From assembly GCA_008638375.1 (NCBI GenBank), contig CM018041.1:2905501-2969500 (forward strand): DNA of 64,000 nt. The letters are read 5' to 3'. Shown here piece after piece: positions 54,501 through 64,000 of this stretch. The notes beneath the pieces were generated by a model. That model did no database searches, was not told the DNA's origin, and worked only from the letters and a program-made list of their open reading frames with translations. The translations under genes and the position numbers were made by a program. The stretch is from Nyssa sinensis. Lineage: Eukaryota > Streptophyta > Magnoliopsida > Cornales > Nyssaceae. Within the stretch, counting starts at the first letter, position 1. Each line of letters opens with the position of its first letter.

Positions 54501-55780
54501 ATTGAGGTATAGTGACATAATAATGTATCTTTTTAATATTATTTTATTATGTGTGATATGGTCTATTTTTTTAGTATGACATAATATATATGACAAAGTA
54601 TTATTGAAATATCATATTATCATGTGACATCAAATCCACTAAATGATATTTTGTTAAATATGTGTCCATTTCACCATTCAACCAATTGGCAAATTACAAT
54701 ATTTTTGTCCATGGACTGGTTCATCCAAGAATTATTCACCATGAGAAAGGTGAGAGTTGTGGGAGTGGTCATGAGAGATGGGGCCAGTATCATTATTACT
54801 GTGTAATCATAGGAGACGAAAGAAACCTTATCCTTTGCATGTATATATGAAAAATTATTTTATAATTTCATTATATGGTGTGACAACTTTTATGATTTGA
54901 ATATTTTGTAGAATATAAGTGAGACTCATTATAGAGTTAAAATCATAGAGATCATCAACACATATAATGAGTGCCTGAAATAACTTCTTGTGCATATATA
55001 TGTAGCATAATCAAGGGCGTATGTATAGGTAAACAGCCCCAAGTTAGAACCCACTCCAAATTTTAGAAACAAAATTTCATACATGTAAAATCTTGACACT
55101 TTTCAAGTTAGGCGCAATTCAAAATTTTGACTCAACTTAATTTTTATTATTAAATCTCATTACTTCTCTCATTTCTCACTCGAAATTATCCTACTAAAAA
55201 TTTTAAGAGTCTCATTATCTCATTCATTTTTCAACTAAAAATTTTGGCCGAACAAAAAATTCTCCCATTAAAACTTTCAACCCTTCCTAAAAAAATTTAT
55301 GGTAAGAAATCTAGATTTTATCATAAAGCCAACAAAGTAATCATTTTAGGTCTCAGTTAAAAAGAAGGCTCTAAGTTTTATGTATCTATAATATAATCAA
55401 ATTAGAAATCTAAGGTTAAAGACTTCAAGTTTCAAATATTATCATCAAGTGTCATGTCAACGACAAATTATTTGAGATACAAATTTAAGAAACATAACAT
55501 TTTCTTGTTAAAAAAAGTTAAAATTAAAATTATCACATTATTGTATTAGGTGTTCTATTGTATAGAACCGGCCTTGTTTCACTCTCGAAGGTAGTGAAAG
55601 TGTGAAACCACGGATAAGGTGATACCTTGGATATCTTTATCTGGGTTTTATTTTATTCAATTATTTGGTATGCATAGTTGTTGTCCTTTTGGATCTATCA
55701 CCAATTTCTAATAGTGACTTTGTCGTCTCTCCTTGTTCGCTGCTGACTTCAAACATTTGTGCGTCTGCATGTCAAAAACT
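54501..55780. other. Upstream flank of the HAK gene
   Basis: No supportable gene; short frames at 54624-54850 match nothing I know. A decayed G/C-bounded repeat is visible near 54995-55340. A short hairpin (TTTCACT at 55577-55583 and AGTGAAA at 55593-55599) lies about 270 bp before the HAK start codon. Confidence 0.4.
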
Positions 55781-55787
55781 TTGGATT

Positions 55788-55795
55788 ATAAAAAG
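55788..55795 (+). promoter_or_regulatory. TATA box of the HAK/KUP gene
   Basis: TATAAAAA starts 69 bp before the ATG at 55857, giving an expected leader of roughly 35-40 nt. Confidence 0.55.
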
Positions 55796-55856
55796 CAACA
55801 TATGGTAATAGCTAATAGCATTGGGTTGAGAGTGGTGGAGACTTTTAGGGGCAGAT

Positions 55857-56591
55857 ATGGAGGATTCCAGAGCAATCGCTAACCAGATAGTGGAAGAAGA
55901 GCTTGAAGGTGGAAGCATTGGCGGCGAAAATGGTGTTTCTAAGTCTTGTGACCAACCGAGCAGTGAAGTTGAATGCACCAATATGCTGCATAAATCACTG
56001 AGTTTCTTTCACTTATACCAGCCTCCCTTACGGAAACCTATGGTAAAAACATATTTTTTTCATTTTTAGTTTTTCTTTTGGTTTTTATCTTGATGATTCA
56101 CATATTGTTTTGTTAATTGAATTTGAGAGGTTATAATAAGAACAATACTTAGTTTACATGTAAACTCATAAGAAAATCTGATCCGAAATTATATTTTATA
56201 AATAAAAATTAAATAATTTTAATCCAATCCGTTTACAATTTTATGCATATACTATTGTTAGCTACTTGTTAGACCAACTAAGCTACAAGCTTGTTACATG
56301 TGTATGTGGATTTTGATTCTGCTAGCTGATAGTATAACGACTAGAGCAATTCATATGCCTATGTGGTGTTGTTCATATATTATGGAAAAATGAACGAGGA
56401 TAAATTAGTTGGATAAAAGTGTCACGCCTCAATCAATTTGATATTTGAATGAACGTAATTCAAAAACAAATTGTACTGGGTTTTGGGAAAATATTGTTAA
56501 AAAATATTTATAATTTGTCTTTCACCTTTGACTCATTAGATGCTTTGGGATATGTTGGCATTTTCGTTATATAAAATTTTTGTTTAAATGC

Positions 56592-56622
<31 letters not shown>

Positions 56623-57211
56623 CGAGAAATGTTACGAACAATTACGAGTAAAAAAATTCGCGATCTGATTAGCGTGTGCATTACATGTAGCCATACCATG
56701 TGCCACCCCGTACGAGTGTACAATACACGCACTGATTGAATCGCGAATGAGCGTACAATATACGCACCAATCAAATTCCGAATGACGGTCACTCGCAACT
56801 CAACTTAACATTTTTCATATATATATATATATATATATACCCATATAAATACATTATATTATATATAATTCCAATTTATATAATTATTCTCAGTTTTAGA
56901 CATGTACTTCCAGTATAGAAATGTGTGTATTATATATATATATATAGACACATATATTTAATGCGTATATACATGTACTTCAAAAGTTGGTAAATATAAA
57001 TTTTCTCAGCTTTATACATGTACTTCCTTTTTTTTTTTCGGCTTCCATATACATGTACTTCAAGTCTATAAATGTATATATAAAGACACACTTATACACA
57101 GATTCTTAGCTTTAATTTCTTAATTTTCTTATGTCCCAAAAATATTTCCAATGCAATGTCTCTGGAGAAGGTGGTACTTTCTGATTGCGATCCATAAAAG
57201 GAATGTATGTT

Positions 57212-57255
<44 letters not shown>

Positions 57256-60200
57256 AATATACATACACGAGGGTTATTATTTATTTTTTTCAGGACTATC
57301 ATGCAAAGCAAACATTGCTGTTGGCTTACCAATCTTTAGGAGTTGTGTATGGAGATATTGGAACTTCTCCTCTCTATGTTTTCTCGTCTATTCGCCTCTC
57401 TAGCCCTGGCGAAGATGATCTACTGGGAATCCTCAGTCTAATCTTCTGGACATTAACTTTAGTGGCCTTGATCAAATATGTTTTTATTGTTCTTCGTGCT
57501 GATGATCATGGAGAAGGTGGTACGTTTGCTCTGTATTCGTTTCTCTGTCGGCATTTTAATTTCCGAAGCAAACTTACCATTCAAAACACAAGATTGGAAT
57601 CTGATGCCAATATGAGATATTACACCCGAGGAAGTCCTATTAAATCTAAGACTAAAAATTTCCTTGAGAGCAATTTAACAGCTCAGTCCCTCCTAACCTT
57701 CATTGTGTTGCTTGGAACTTGCATGGTTATTGGCGATGGTGCTCTCACTCCTGCCACTAGTGGTAAGTTCTATTTTCTCAAGCATATATATCTCTATTTG
57801 ATGTGTTTACATACATATATCTGGGCATAGCCTCGTGTGTACATAATATCTTGTCTACTCGTTAAAATTCAAATGAAGTCATCAACTTTTTTGTCAAAAT
57901 ATATAATATCATGTTGTCTTTCAAGCACCAAATACACGAGTTATTACGGTTTGAACTAAATTACATGAGTTAATTATGTGTATTTTCATAAATTTTTTTA
58001 AAAAAAAGAAAAAGTTAATTTTAACGGCAGTAGTCTACGTTTATATCAGATGTGCACGTCCATCTAACCAAGGGGTATTATGAGTAATTTTTCCTATATA
58101 TATATATATATCTGCATTTTCTTCTGATTAATAGCTTATTCTTTCATGCATAAATAAAGCATCATATTTTATTATATATAATCGTATGTAGTGTTTTTTT
58201 TATTCACTCGATTACTCGTTTTTTGATGCAGTTCTCTCAGCCCTTCAAGGGATTCAGTCTCTTTCCTCAGGGATAAAATCAAGTGAGCTTTTTGTCCTAA
58301 CCCACCAAAACTTTCACAACGAACACACAAATCAACGAATCTATTGCAATGATGAAAACTACATCAATTTTAGCAAAATTAATCCGAGTTCCAATTCATG
58401 ATTTCCTTCACAGAACATGTTGTTCTCATGGCGGTTGTGCTGCTTCTAGCTCTCTTCATTTTCCAACAGTGTGGGACAAGTAAAGTCAGCTTCTCCTTCT
58501 CTCCAATCACGCTAATCTGGTTTACATCAAATGTTGCAATTAGTATTCACAATATTGTGAAGTACGAACCAACCATTTTCAAGGCCCTGTCACCTCACTA
58601 TATAATCAGATTCTTTTCCAGAAATGGTAAGACCGGATGGGAGCTCCTTGGTGCTATATTCTTGTGCATAACAGGTATACATTTTCTTCTGAAAAATAAA
58701 ACATAAAACTGATAGTTATAAGTAACAATTTTTTTACAAACTCAGTACGATAACGTAAAAGAATCGAAGTAAGAATTTTTTAAAATTCAAATAACATGAG
58801 AATAACCAACTCAACAAAATTTTCCTTTTTAAAATTCAAAACTAAAATATTATAGATATAGATGGAACTAAAAACTATTTTTAAAATACAAATATTATTA
58901 ATATTTATGGAGCTATAAAGACTACTAATGTAAATAACAACTACTAATGTGAATAACAACTACTAAATCTTATAGAATACTAATCTGAATAGAAAATTAT
59001 AAAAATATCCAAAACAAAAAAAAAATGGGTCAAAATTTTTTCTGAAGCCCCTGCCCCAACTCGTGATGGAAAATTCACACATTGCCCATTTTTGTCGTAT
59101 TAGATCAACAAGGACCCGACAAGTCAATATCCACTTATTCTATTTCAATTTCAATGAATCTTCTCTTCCCTAAATATAAGGTAGAGGGGTTTAGTGTAAT
59201 ATATGCATCTGGGACCACTTTCTTGTGCTTAGAAGAAAGAAAATCTATTGATAAACCAGTTATACAAGGTCTGATTGTTTAAATAATAAAAGATTGTTTC
59301 ATTAATTAGTATTATCATGATTCATACTTGTTAAATCATGGGCCAGGGGCTGAGGCCATGTTTGCTGATCTGGGCCACTTCAACAAGAAAGCAATTCAGG
59401 TAATCAATGGCGATCTTCCTATAAAGTTACCTCAGCTATTGTTTTGTTCATATTGTTAACTTGAATAGAATGATGGCTCTTGCAGTTGGCTTTCTCTTTG
59501 TTTGTTTATCCAGCATTGATCCTCACATATGCTGGCGAAGCAGCTTACTTGATAAAACACCCTAATGAAATTAGCACAACCTTTTACAGTTCCATTCCTG
59601 ACACAGTTTATTGGCCAATGTTTGTCATATCTACACTGGCTGCCATTGTTGCAAGCCAATCTATGATATCTGCAAGTTTTTCTATTGTGAAGCAGTCCCT
59701 TGCTCTCGGTTGCTTCCCTAGGGTCAACATGATACATACCTCCTCCAAGCATGAGGGCCAAATCTACTCTCCTGAAATAAACTATACTCTTATGGTCATC
59801 TGTATCGCTCTCGTCGTAGGATTCAAACAAGGTGTTGAAATTGGAAATGCATATGGTAAATCATCTTCTCCAATACCTATATATCTTTCGTCGCTTCTAT
59901 TTCAAATGTTTTTGAATGGGAATTTGTTTGATTTACAGGAGTGGTGGTTGTCTGGGTCATGCTCATCACGACTTGCTTGACAACATTAGTGATGATTGTA
60001 ATTTGGGACATAAATTTTCTCCTCGTCTGTTGCTTTTTCTTGCCTTTTATCATAATTGAAGGCATTTATATGACATCCTTGCTCAACAAAATCCCTCAAG
60101 GAGGGTGGGTACCATTTGCTATCTCAGCTTTCTTCTTGGTAATCATGTTATCTTGGACCTATGGGAGGAGCAAGAAGAGCATATATGAAGCAGAGAGGAA

Positions 60201-60759
60201 AATGAGCTTAGGTGAACTGAACCAAATACTATCAAGTGGGACAGTTTATCGAACACCCGGAATTTGCTTCTTCTGCACTGACCTCGTCAATGGGATCCCA
60301 CCGATCATCCGCCATTACATTCAGCACACAAGTTCTGTGCGCGAAATTACGATAATTGTCACTGTAAGAACTCTCCCAATCAAAACTGTCCTCCCGGAGG
60401 AAAGGTTGGTGGTAGGGAAATTGGGACTCGAAGGAGTGTATAGGTGTTTAGTTCAGTTTGGTTACAAGGATTCGTCAAACATGGAGGGAGATGACTATGT
60501 TGCTTCAGTTGTGGCAAAACTTCGCCATCATTTAGAAAGCACAGAAGAAGCTCAAAAATTAGATGCAGCCATGGAGAAGGGAGTAGTATTTGTGATGGGC
60601 AGGACCATTCTGAAAGCAAACAAGAGCAATGGATGGCTAGGCCGCTTCACAATAAATTACTTGTACAGGTTTTTCCAGAAGAATTGCAGGTCAGCAGTTT
60701 CTACACTCGAAGTTCCACCGGGAAAGACTTTGCAAGTTGGAATGCTCTATGAAATCTAA
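55857..60759 (+). CDS. HAK/KUP/KT family potassium transporter (seven exons, complete)
   Basis: HAK/KUP/KT proteins move K+ across the plasma or vacuolar membrane, usually with H+. Exons inferred from splice signals and phase: 55857-56042, 57294-57762, 58232-58282, 58414-58674, 59347-59399, 59486-59855 and 59939-60759. These total 736 residues; the family usually has about 750-800. Family landmarks: [15 protein letters not shown] (residues 78-92), [48 protein letters not shown] across the exon 4/5 junction, [15 protein letters not shown], and the C-terminal KNCR...VGMLYEI. All introns are GT-AG; exon 3 uses GTGAGC and exon 5 uses GTAATC. Exon 3 is only 51 bp and exon 5 only 53 bp, as is common in the family. 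Ala replaces the usual Thr in the [11 protein letters not shown] motif. It may belong near HAK5-type (cluster I) transporters, but subfamily assignment needs a tree. No frame break seen. Confidence 0.94.
56622..56818. mobile_element. Short MITE inside HAK intron 1
   Basis: The ends are inverted: GAGAAATGTTACGAACAATTACGAGT at the left against the complement of the right end ACTCGCAACTCAAC...AACATTTTTC. The interior is less AT-rich than its surroundings and holds repeated CGAATGA/TACACGCAC words. It lies inside a TA-repeat tract, consistent with insertion at TA (Stowaway-like), though the true duplication is masked by the microsatellite. Confidence 0.6.
57213..57255. repeat. (CA)n(TA)n microsatellite near the HAK exon 2 acceptor
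   Basis: A CA dinucleotide run passes directly into a TA run about 40 bp upstream of the exon 2 splice acceptor. Open frames that appear to extend exon 2 upstream across it are artefacts. Confidence 0.95.
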
Positions 60760-60862
60760 GACCAGATTACACGCACTGCAGTTGTTCTGGCAGCTTTTCA
60801 ATAGACGCTTTATATGTGTGTAAACATACATAACCATGGAGAACTTAATCGTCAAGTGCTAG

Positions 60863-60868
60863 AATAAA
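60863..60868 (+). terminator. Candidate poly(A) signal of the HAK/KUP gene
   Basis: AATAAA lies about 104 nt after the TAA stop codon. Confidence 0.45.
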
Positions 60869-60879
60869 TGTGTATTTCT

Positions 60880-61439
60880 TCTATAATGTTTCATGATATG
60901 ATCGAAAATGATTTATTCTTCTCACAGGGTCCAACTCCTCTTGGACCACCTTTCCTTGCAAGCACAAGTATGTGCAAAATAATCATAAAAAGTATTTTGA
61001 TTTATTATCACGTCATGCGACCAAAAATTACATTAGTAGAATCAGTCTAAGTTATCAAAAAAAAGATTTTTTCTCCCAGAGTAATGTAGAATAAGTTGTT
61101 AAAGTCTTTTTAGAGCAATGAGTGTGTTCCAATTCCCATTCTTAGCAAAAGTATTAGTTGACGTAGATTTGGCCAATCACATTATTAAGAACTGAGACTC
61201 CGACTTAAGTTAGATTTTGGTTAAATTCTTTCGTTTAGGTTTTTAATTAGACTTTTTTATCTCTACTAGTGGATGATAGAATTAGTCTCTTAGATTAGTC
61301 GACCAAAGGATGGATACCGAGTTATAAAAAAAATTACACTTTTTTACCATTAATAATAAGCTTTAGATTTATAATTATTTTGTCTAGGAAATTGGGAATG
61401 AAGTTCTATTTGTGGCCATCTTTTCCTTATTTCATTTAA
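60880..61439. other. 3' flank of the HAK gene
   Basis: AT-rich sequence between the HAK 3' end and the duplicated spacer. Nothing recognisable is seen. Confidence 0.5.
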
Positions 61440-61860
61440 TTTCTAATTTTTCAAAAACTCCAATTTTTTTCCCAATATTTTTTTATTTTTTCTATTCGGA
61501 TTGATAATTTCTTAACCTTATAAATATAATGTATTTGGTCATTAAAATATAGTTTTTCAATTTTGACTAAAGTTTTTTATTTTTTTCATTTTCAAAGAAA
61601 TATTAATTAAAATCTTAAATTTATTTTTATATAAAAAAAAAAGTAAAAAAAAAAATTGGTCAAAATTGAAAGACTTGTAATAAAGAAAATATCAAAGATG
61701 TAGTTTTGTTATTTTGAAAAAGAATTGTCTAGAGGAAACATTTGTAGTTTGTTAGGTAAAATAAGAAAAATGAGTATAATTTCATAAACCTCCGAAAAAA
61801 TTAATGTAATAGTCAAAAATCTCATAAGCTAGCTGTCAATATAATTTATCCCTAAATTTT
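61440..61860. mobile_element. Fold-back element, copy D (left arm decayed)
   Basis: The right arm is readable: TTGGTCAAAATTGAAAG, AGTTTTGTTATTTTGAAAA, TTGTAGTTTGTTAG, GTCAATATAATTTATCC. The left arm keeps only TTTTCAATTTTGACTAAAG and nearby words. It corresponds to copy C in the left duplicated segment. Confidence 0.5.
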
Positions 61861-63915
61861 TATCAATAATGAAATATTGGAATATTTGTATGATATATGT
61901 TGTCTCTGATTTTATTTTTTCGAGAAAAATGAGACTAGATAATGTGTAAAATGGACAGAAGTGACTGTACTAGGTTAAAATGGTCAAACCAAAAACAATA
62001 GTGTCACTTTTCAGTTTTAATTGTAGTTGCATAGATTAATAAAGTGTGAGATACCAAATGGCATACAAGCACTCATATATATTGACACATTACATCCGTT
62101 ACATTTAATAATGCTTTTAGACAATTCCATCTGTCTAAAATAGTTATGTTGTCACACTAATGCTGTCACATGTGTAATAGCAATTAAAGAAACTTTTTGA
62201 TCTGTTGCTACATGTGCATGGCGGTTGATGTAAATCACATGGGTTGATTTGATTAAAACAGACACAGTGTGTATCTTAGTAAGCAATTAGTAATTATCTT
62301 AATGATGTTGATCTATAATTGAATTAAAAGAAAAGATTGATGTCTCACCTAGTTCGGTACCTTTCTATTTCAATTGAAATAAAAATGATCTATTTTTGAG
62401 AGAAAGTGGACTCATTACATGTCAGGTCTTTCTCACAAATGAATTAAAATGGAGAAAAACCCAATTGCTCGTAACTCATCTTTATTCCAACTCTGTTACA
62501 ACAGGTGGGATCCGTTAATGGTCCTATGCACAGTAGATTTCTTCTTTGTAAAAGAAGCGGGACAAATATAGGTTTTGAAAGATGGAAATCGAGTTTGTTA
62601 AAGGACAACAGTCCACATCTTAACCTAGGATCAATCTAGAAATGCCATTGGATTAGTCTTGTAGAGATCCAATAGCTAAATGTCATTAATGCTTTTGATC
62701 AGTTTGACTTTGAACTTTACAAATTTTTCTCTCCCATCTTTTTGAGAGAAGTGGAACAAAGATATGTTTTGAGAGGTAGAAATTGAGTTTGTTAAGCGCT
62801 GACAATCCACATTTTGACCTAGGATCAATCTGGAACCATCTTTGGATTGGCCTTGTAGGGTTCAATAACTAAATGTCATTCTTGCTAATGATCAATTTGA
62901 CTTTGAACTTTCCAAGTTTTTCTCTCCCTTCTTTGTGAGAAGAGTGGGACAAAGATAGGTTTTGAGAAGTAGAAATCAAGTTTATTAAAGAACAACAATG
63001 CACATTTTGACCAAGAATCAATCTAGAACTGCCTTTGCATTGGCCCTACAGGGTCTAATAGCCAAATGCCCTTAATGCTACAATTTGACTTTAAACTCTA
63101 CAAGTTTTTCTCTTTTTTAATTTCCTTTTTTGTTTCTACCCTTATTTAGTTTTTTTAAATCAATCAATTCAATTCAACATTACAGTATTATATAGCTATA
63201 GAATAATACAAACTTAATAGTAACAAGAGCCTTTTAAATATGGGTCACAGACAAATAAATCAACTCAATTATTAATTGGGTGAAAATAATGCTCACATTT
63301 CTTAAATGAGAGAAGTGAGACTTAAAACCATGACCTCCCTCTAATGAGGAGGATATGGTGGTCCCCTAATTAGTTACCTTTATTTAGGTTTTTTTTTTTT
63401 TAGTACACAATGGGGGAGGGAAAACTAATCTAAGTGTGTATGCACGGGACATGGAGGTCAAACTCTAGACTGCCAAATAAATAGAGAGATTTTAATTATT
63501 TTATCTTAATGTGTTTCTACACCTTCATTTAGTTTATGATAATTAACAAAATAAGAAAACAGATGAAGCTTAAAAATATTATTGCCTTAAAATAGCTATT
63601 GAAATGGAAGTCTCTATCTCTCTAGAAAGGGAAATATCTCTCTAAATGATAGAAGAATTCCTAACCCTAAATAACATACTTAAAATCTTAATCATTATCA
63701 ACTGAAGTTTCTTAACACTAACCCGTACTACATAATCAACAGGTTAAAAAGTTATGGCCCAATGTAACTTAGGCCCCCCAAAGGCCCGCTCTGCTTTGTC
63801 TCTGGAATATTGGTGCCTTAAGGCTTGATGGTACCAAGCCCCCGGCCCATTAGAAAGAACCCATTAAAGGCCTACAATAAATTTGTGGCTTCAGTTGAAT
63901 CTTCAAATACTCTAT
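61555..63915 (+). repeat. Right copy of the duplicated spacer segment
   Basis: Same order and orientation as 50030-51310, but longer. It has an extra segment of about 165 bp (about 62065-62230) and an extra segment of about 740 bp (about 62430-63170) containing the 193-bp tandem repeats. It is non-coding. It could be the spacer downstream of this HAK gene and upstream of another unit beyond the right edge. Confidence 0.85.
62540..63115 (+). repeat. Three tandem copies of a 193-bp repeat
   Basis: Copies at about 62540-62733, 62734-62927 and 62928-63115 share GAGAARNGGGACAAAGATAGG, then GTAGAAATYRAGTTTRTTAA, then CACATTTTGACC and AATTTGACTTTGAACTTT. The anchor C falls at 62563, 62757 and 62950, so the period is 193-194 bp. 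By eye the copies differ at roughly 15-20% of positions. No ORF spans them. Confidence 0.85.
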
Positions 63916-64000
63916 ATCAGAATTAAACTGGATAATAAATTGAATGGAAGAGTCTGTTTATAGTTTATTAGTTTAATCGGTGGTTTCAATCGGTTCAACT
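63916..64000. other. Right edge of the window
   Basis: Unique-looking AT-rich sequence just past the end of the duplicated segment. Nothing is annotatable in 85 bases. Confidence 0.5.

Larger units (their letters stand above)
56043..57293 (+). other. Intron 1 of the HAK/KUP gene
   Basis: The intron is repeat-laden. It holds AT microsatellites (56587-56621, 56818-56840), a MITE between them, several ATACATGTACTTC/ACATGTACTTC repeats (56899-57062), and a (CA)n(TA)n tract (57213-57255) just before the acceptor TTTTTTTCAG|GAC. Confidence 0.8.

Overview
This window looks like a stretch of nuclear DNA from a dicot flowering plant. The genes are split by GT-AG introns, the long spacers are AT-rich, microsatellites and fold-back repeats are frequent, and all five recognisable genes are plant families: a mitochondrial carrier of the MTM1 type, a PHT1 phosphate transporter, the plastid-division protein PDV1, a cytokinin response factor (ERF group VI) and a HAK/KUP potassium transporter. 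The species cannot be named from the sequence alone.

Layout. 1-3.1 kb: first three coding exons of an MTM1-like carrier on the minus strand; the gene continues past the left edge. 6.1-8.0 kb: an intronless PHT1 gene on the plus strand, with two candidate phosphate-starvation (P1BS) sites and a TATA box, broken by four frame changes clustered within about 175 bp. 8.7-11.4 kb: a complete two-exon PDV1 gene. 11.7-28.9 kb: a gene-poor stretch of microsatellites, fold-back elements and SINE relics. 29.0-30.7 kb: a single-exon CRF gene on the minus strand with a long leader. 30.7-55.7 kb: a second gene-poor stretch with a small LTR retroelement (38.0-39.9 kb), degenerate LTR-like sequence (40.4-42.0 kb), fold-back elements and a hAT-like repeat. 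55.8-60.8 kb: a seven-exon HAK/KUP gene. A spacer segment at about 50.0-51.3 kb recurs in the same orientation at about 61.6-63.9 kb, so the HAK gene sits between direct repeats. The right copy also carries three 193-bp tandem repeats.

The genes do not form a pathway or a physical cluster. They are unrelated neighbours concerned with Pi uptake, K+ uptake, mitochondrial Mn/Fe handling, chloroplast division and hormone response. I found no previously undescribed multi-gene system. The points most worth checking are the clustered breaks in the phosphate transporter beneath an apparently intact promoter, the duplicated spacer around the HAK gene (which predicts a tandem HAK array), and a dispersed family of long fold-back elements.

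Several candidate open frames begin at TTG or other non-ATG codons. Start sites below were re-chosen on ATG codons and family resemblance. Splice sites come from GT/AG signals, reading phase and protein continuity; none has transcript support here.
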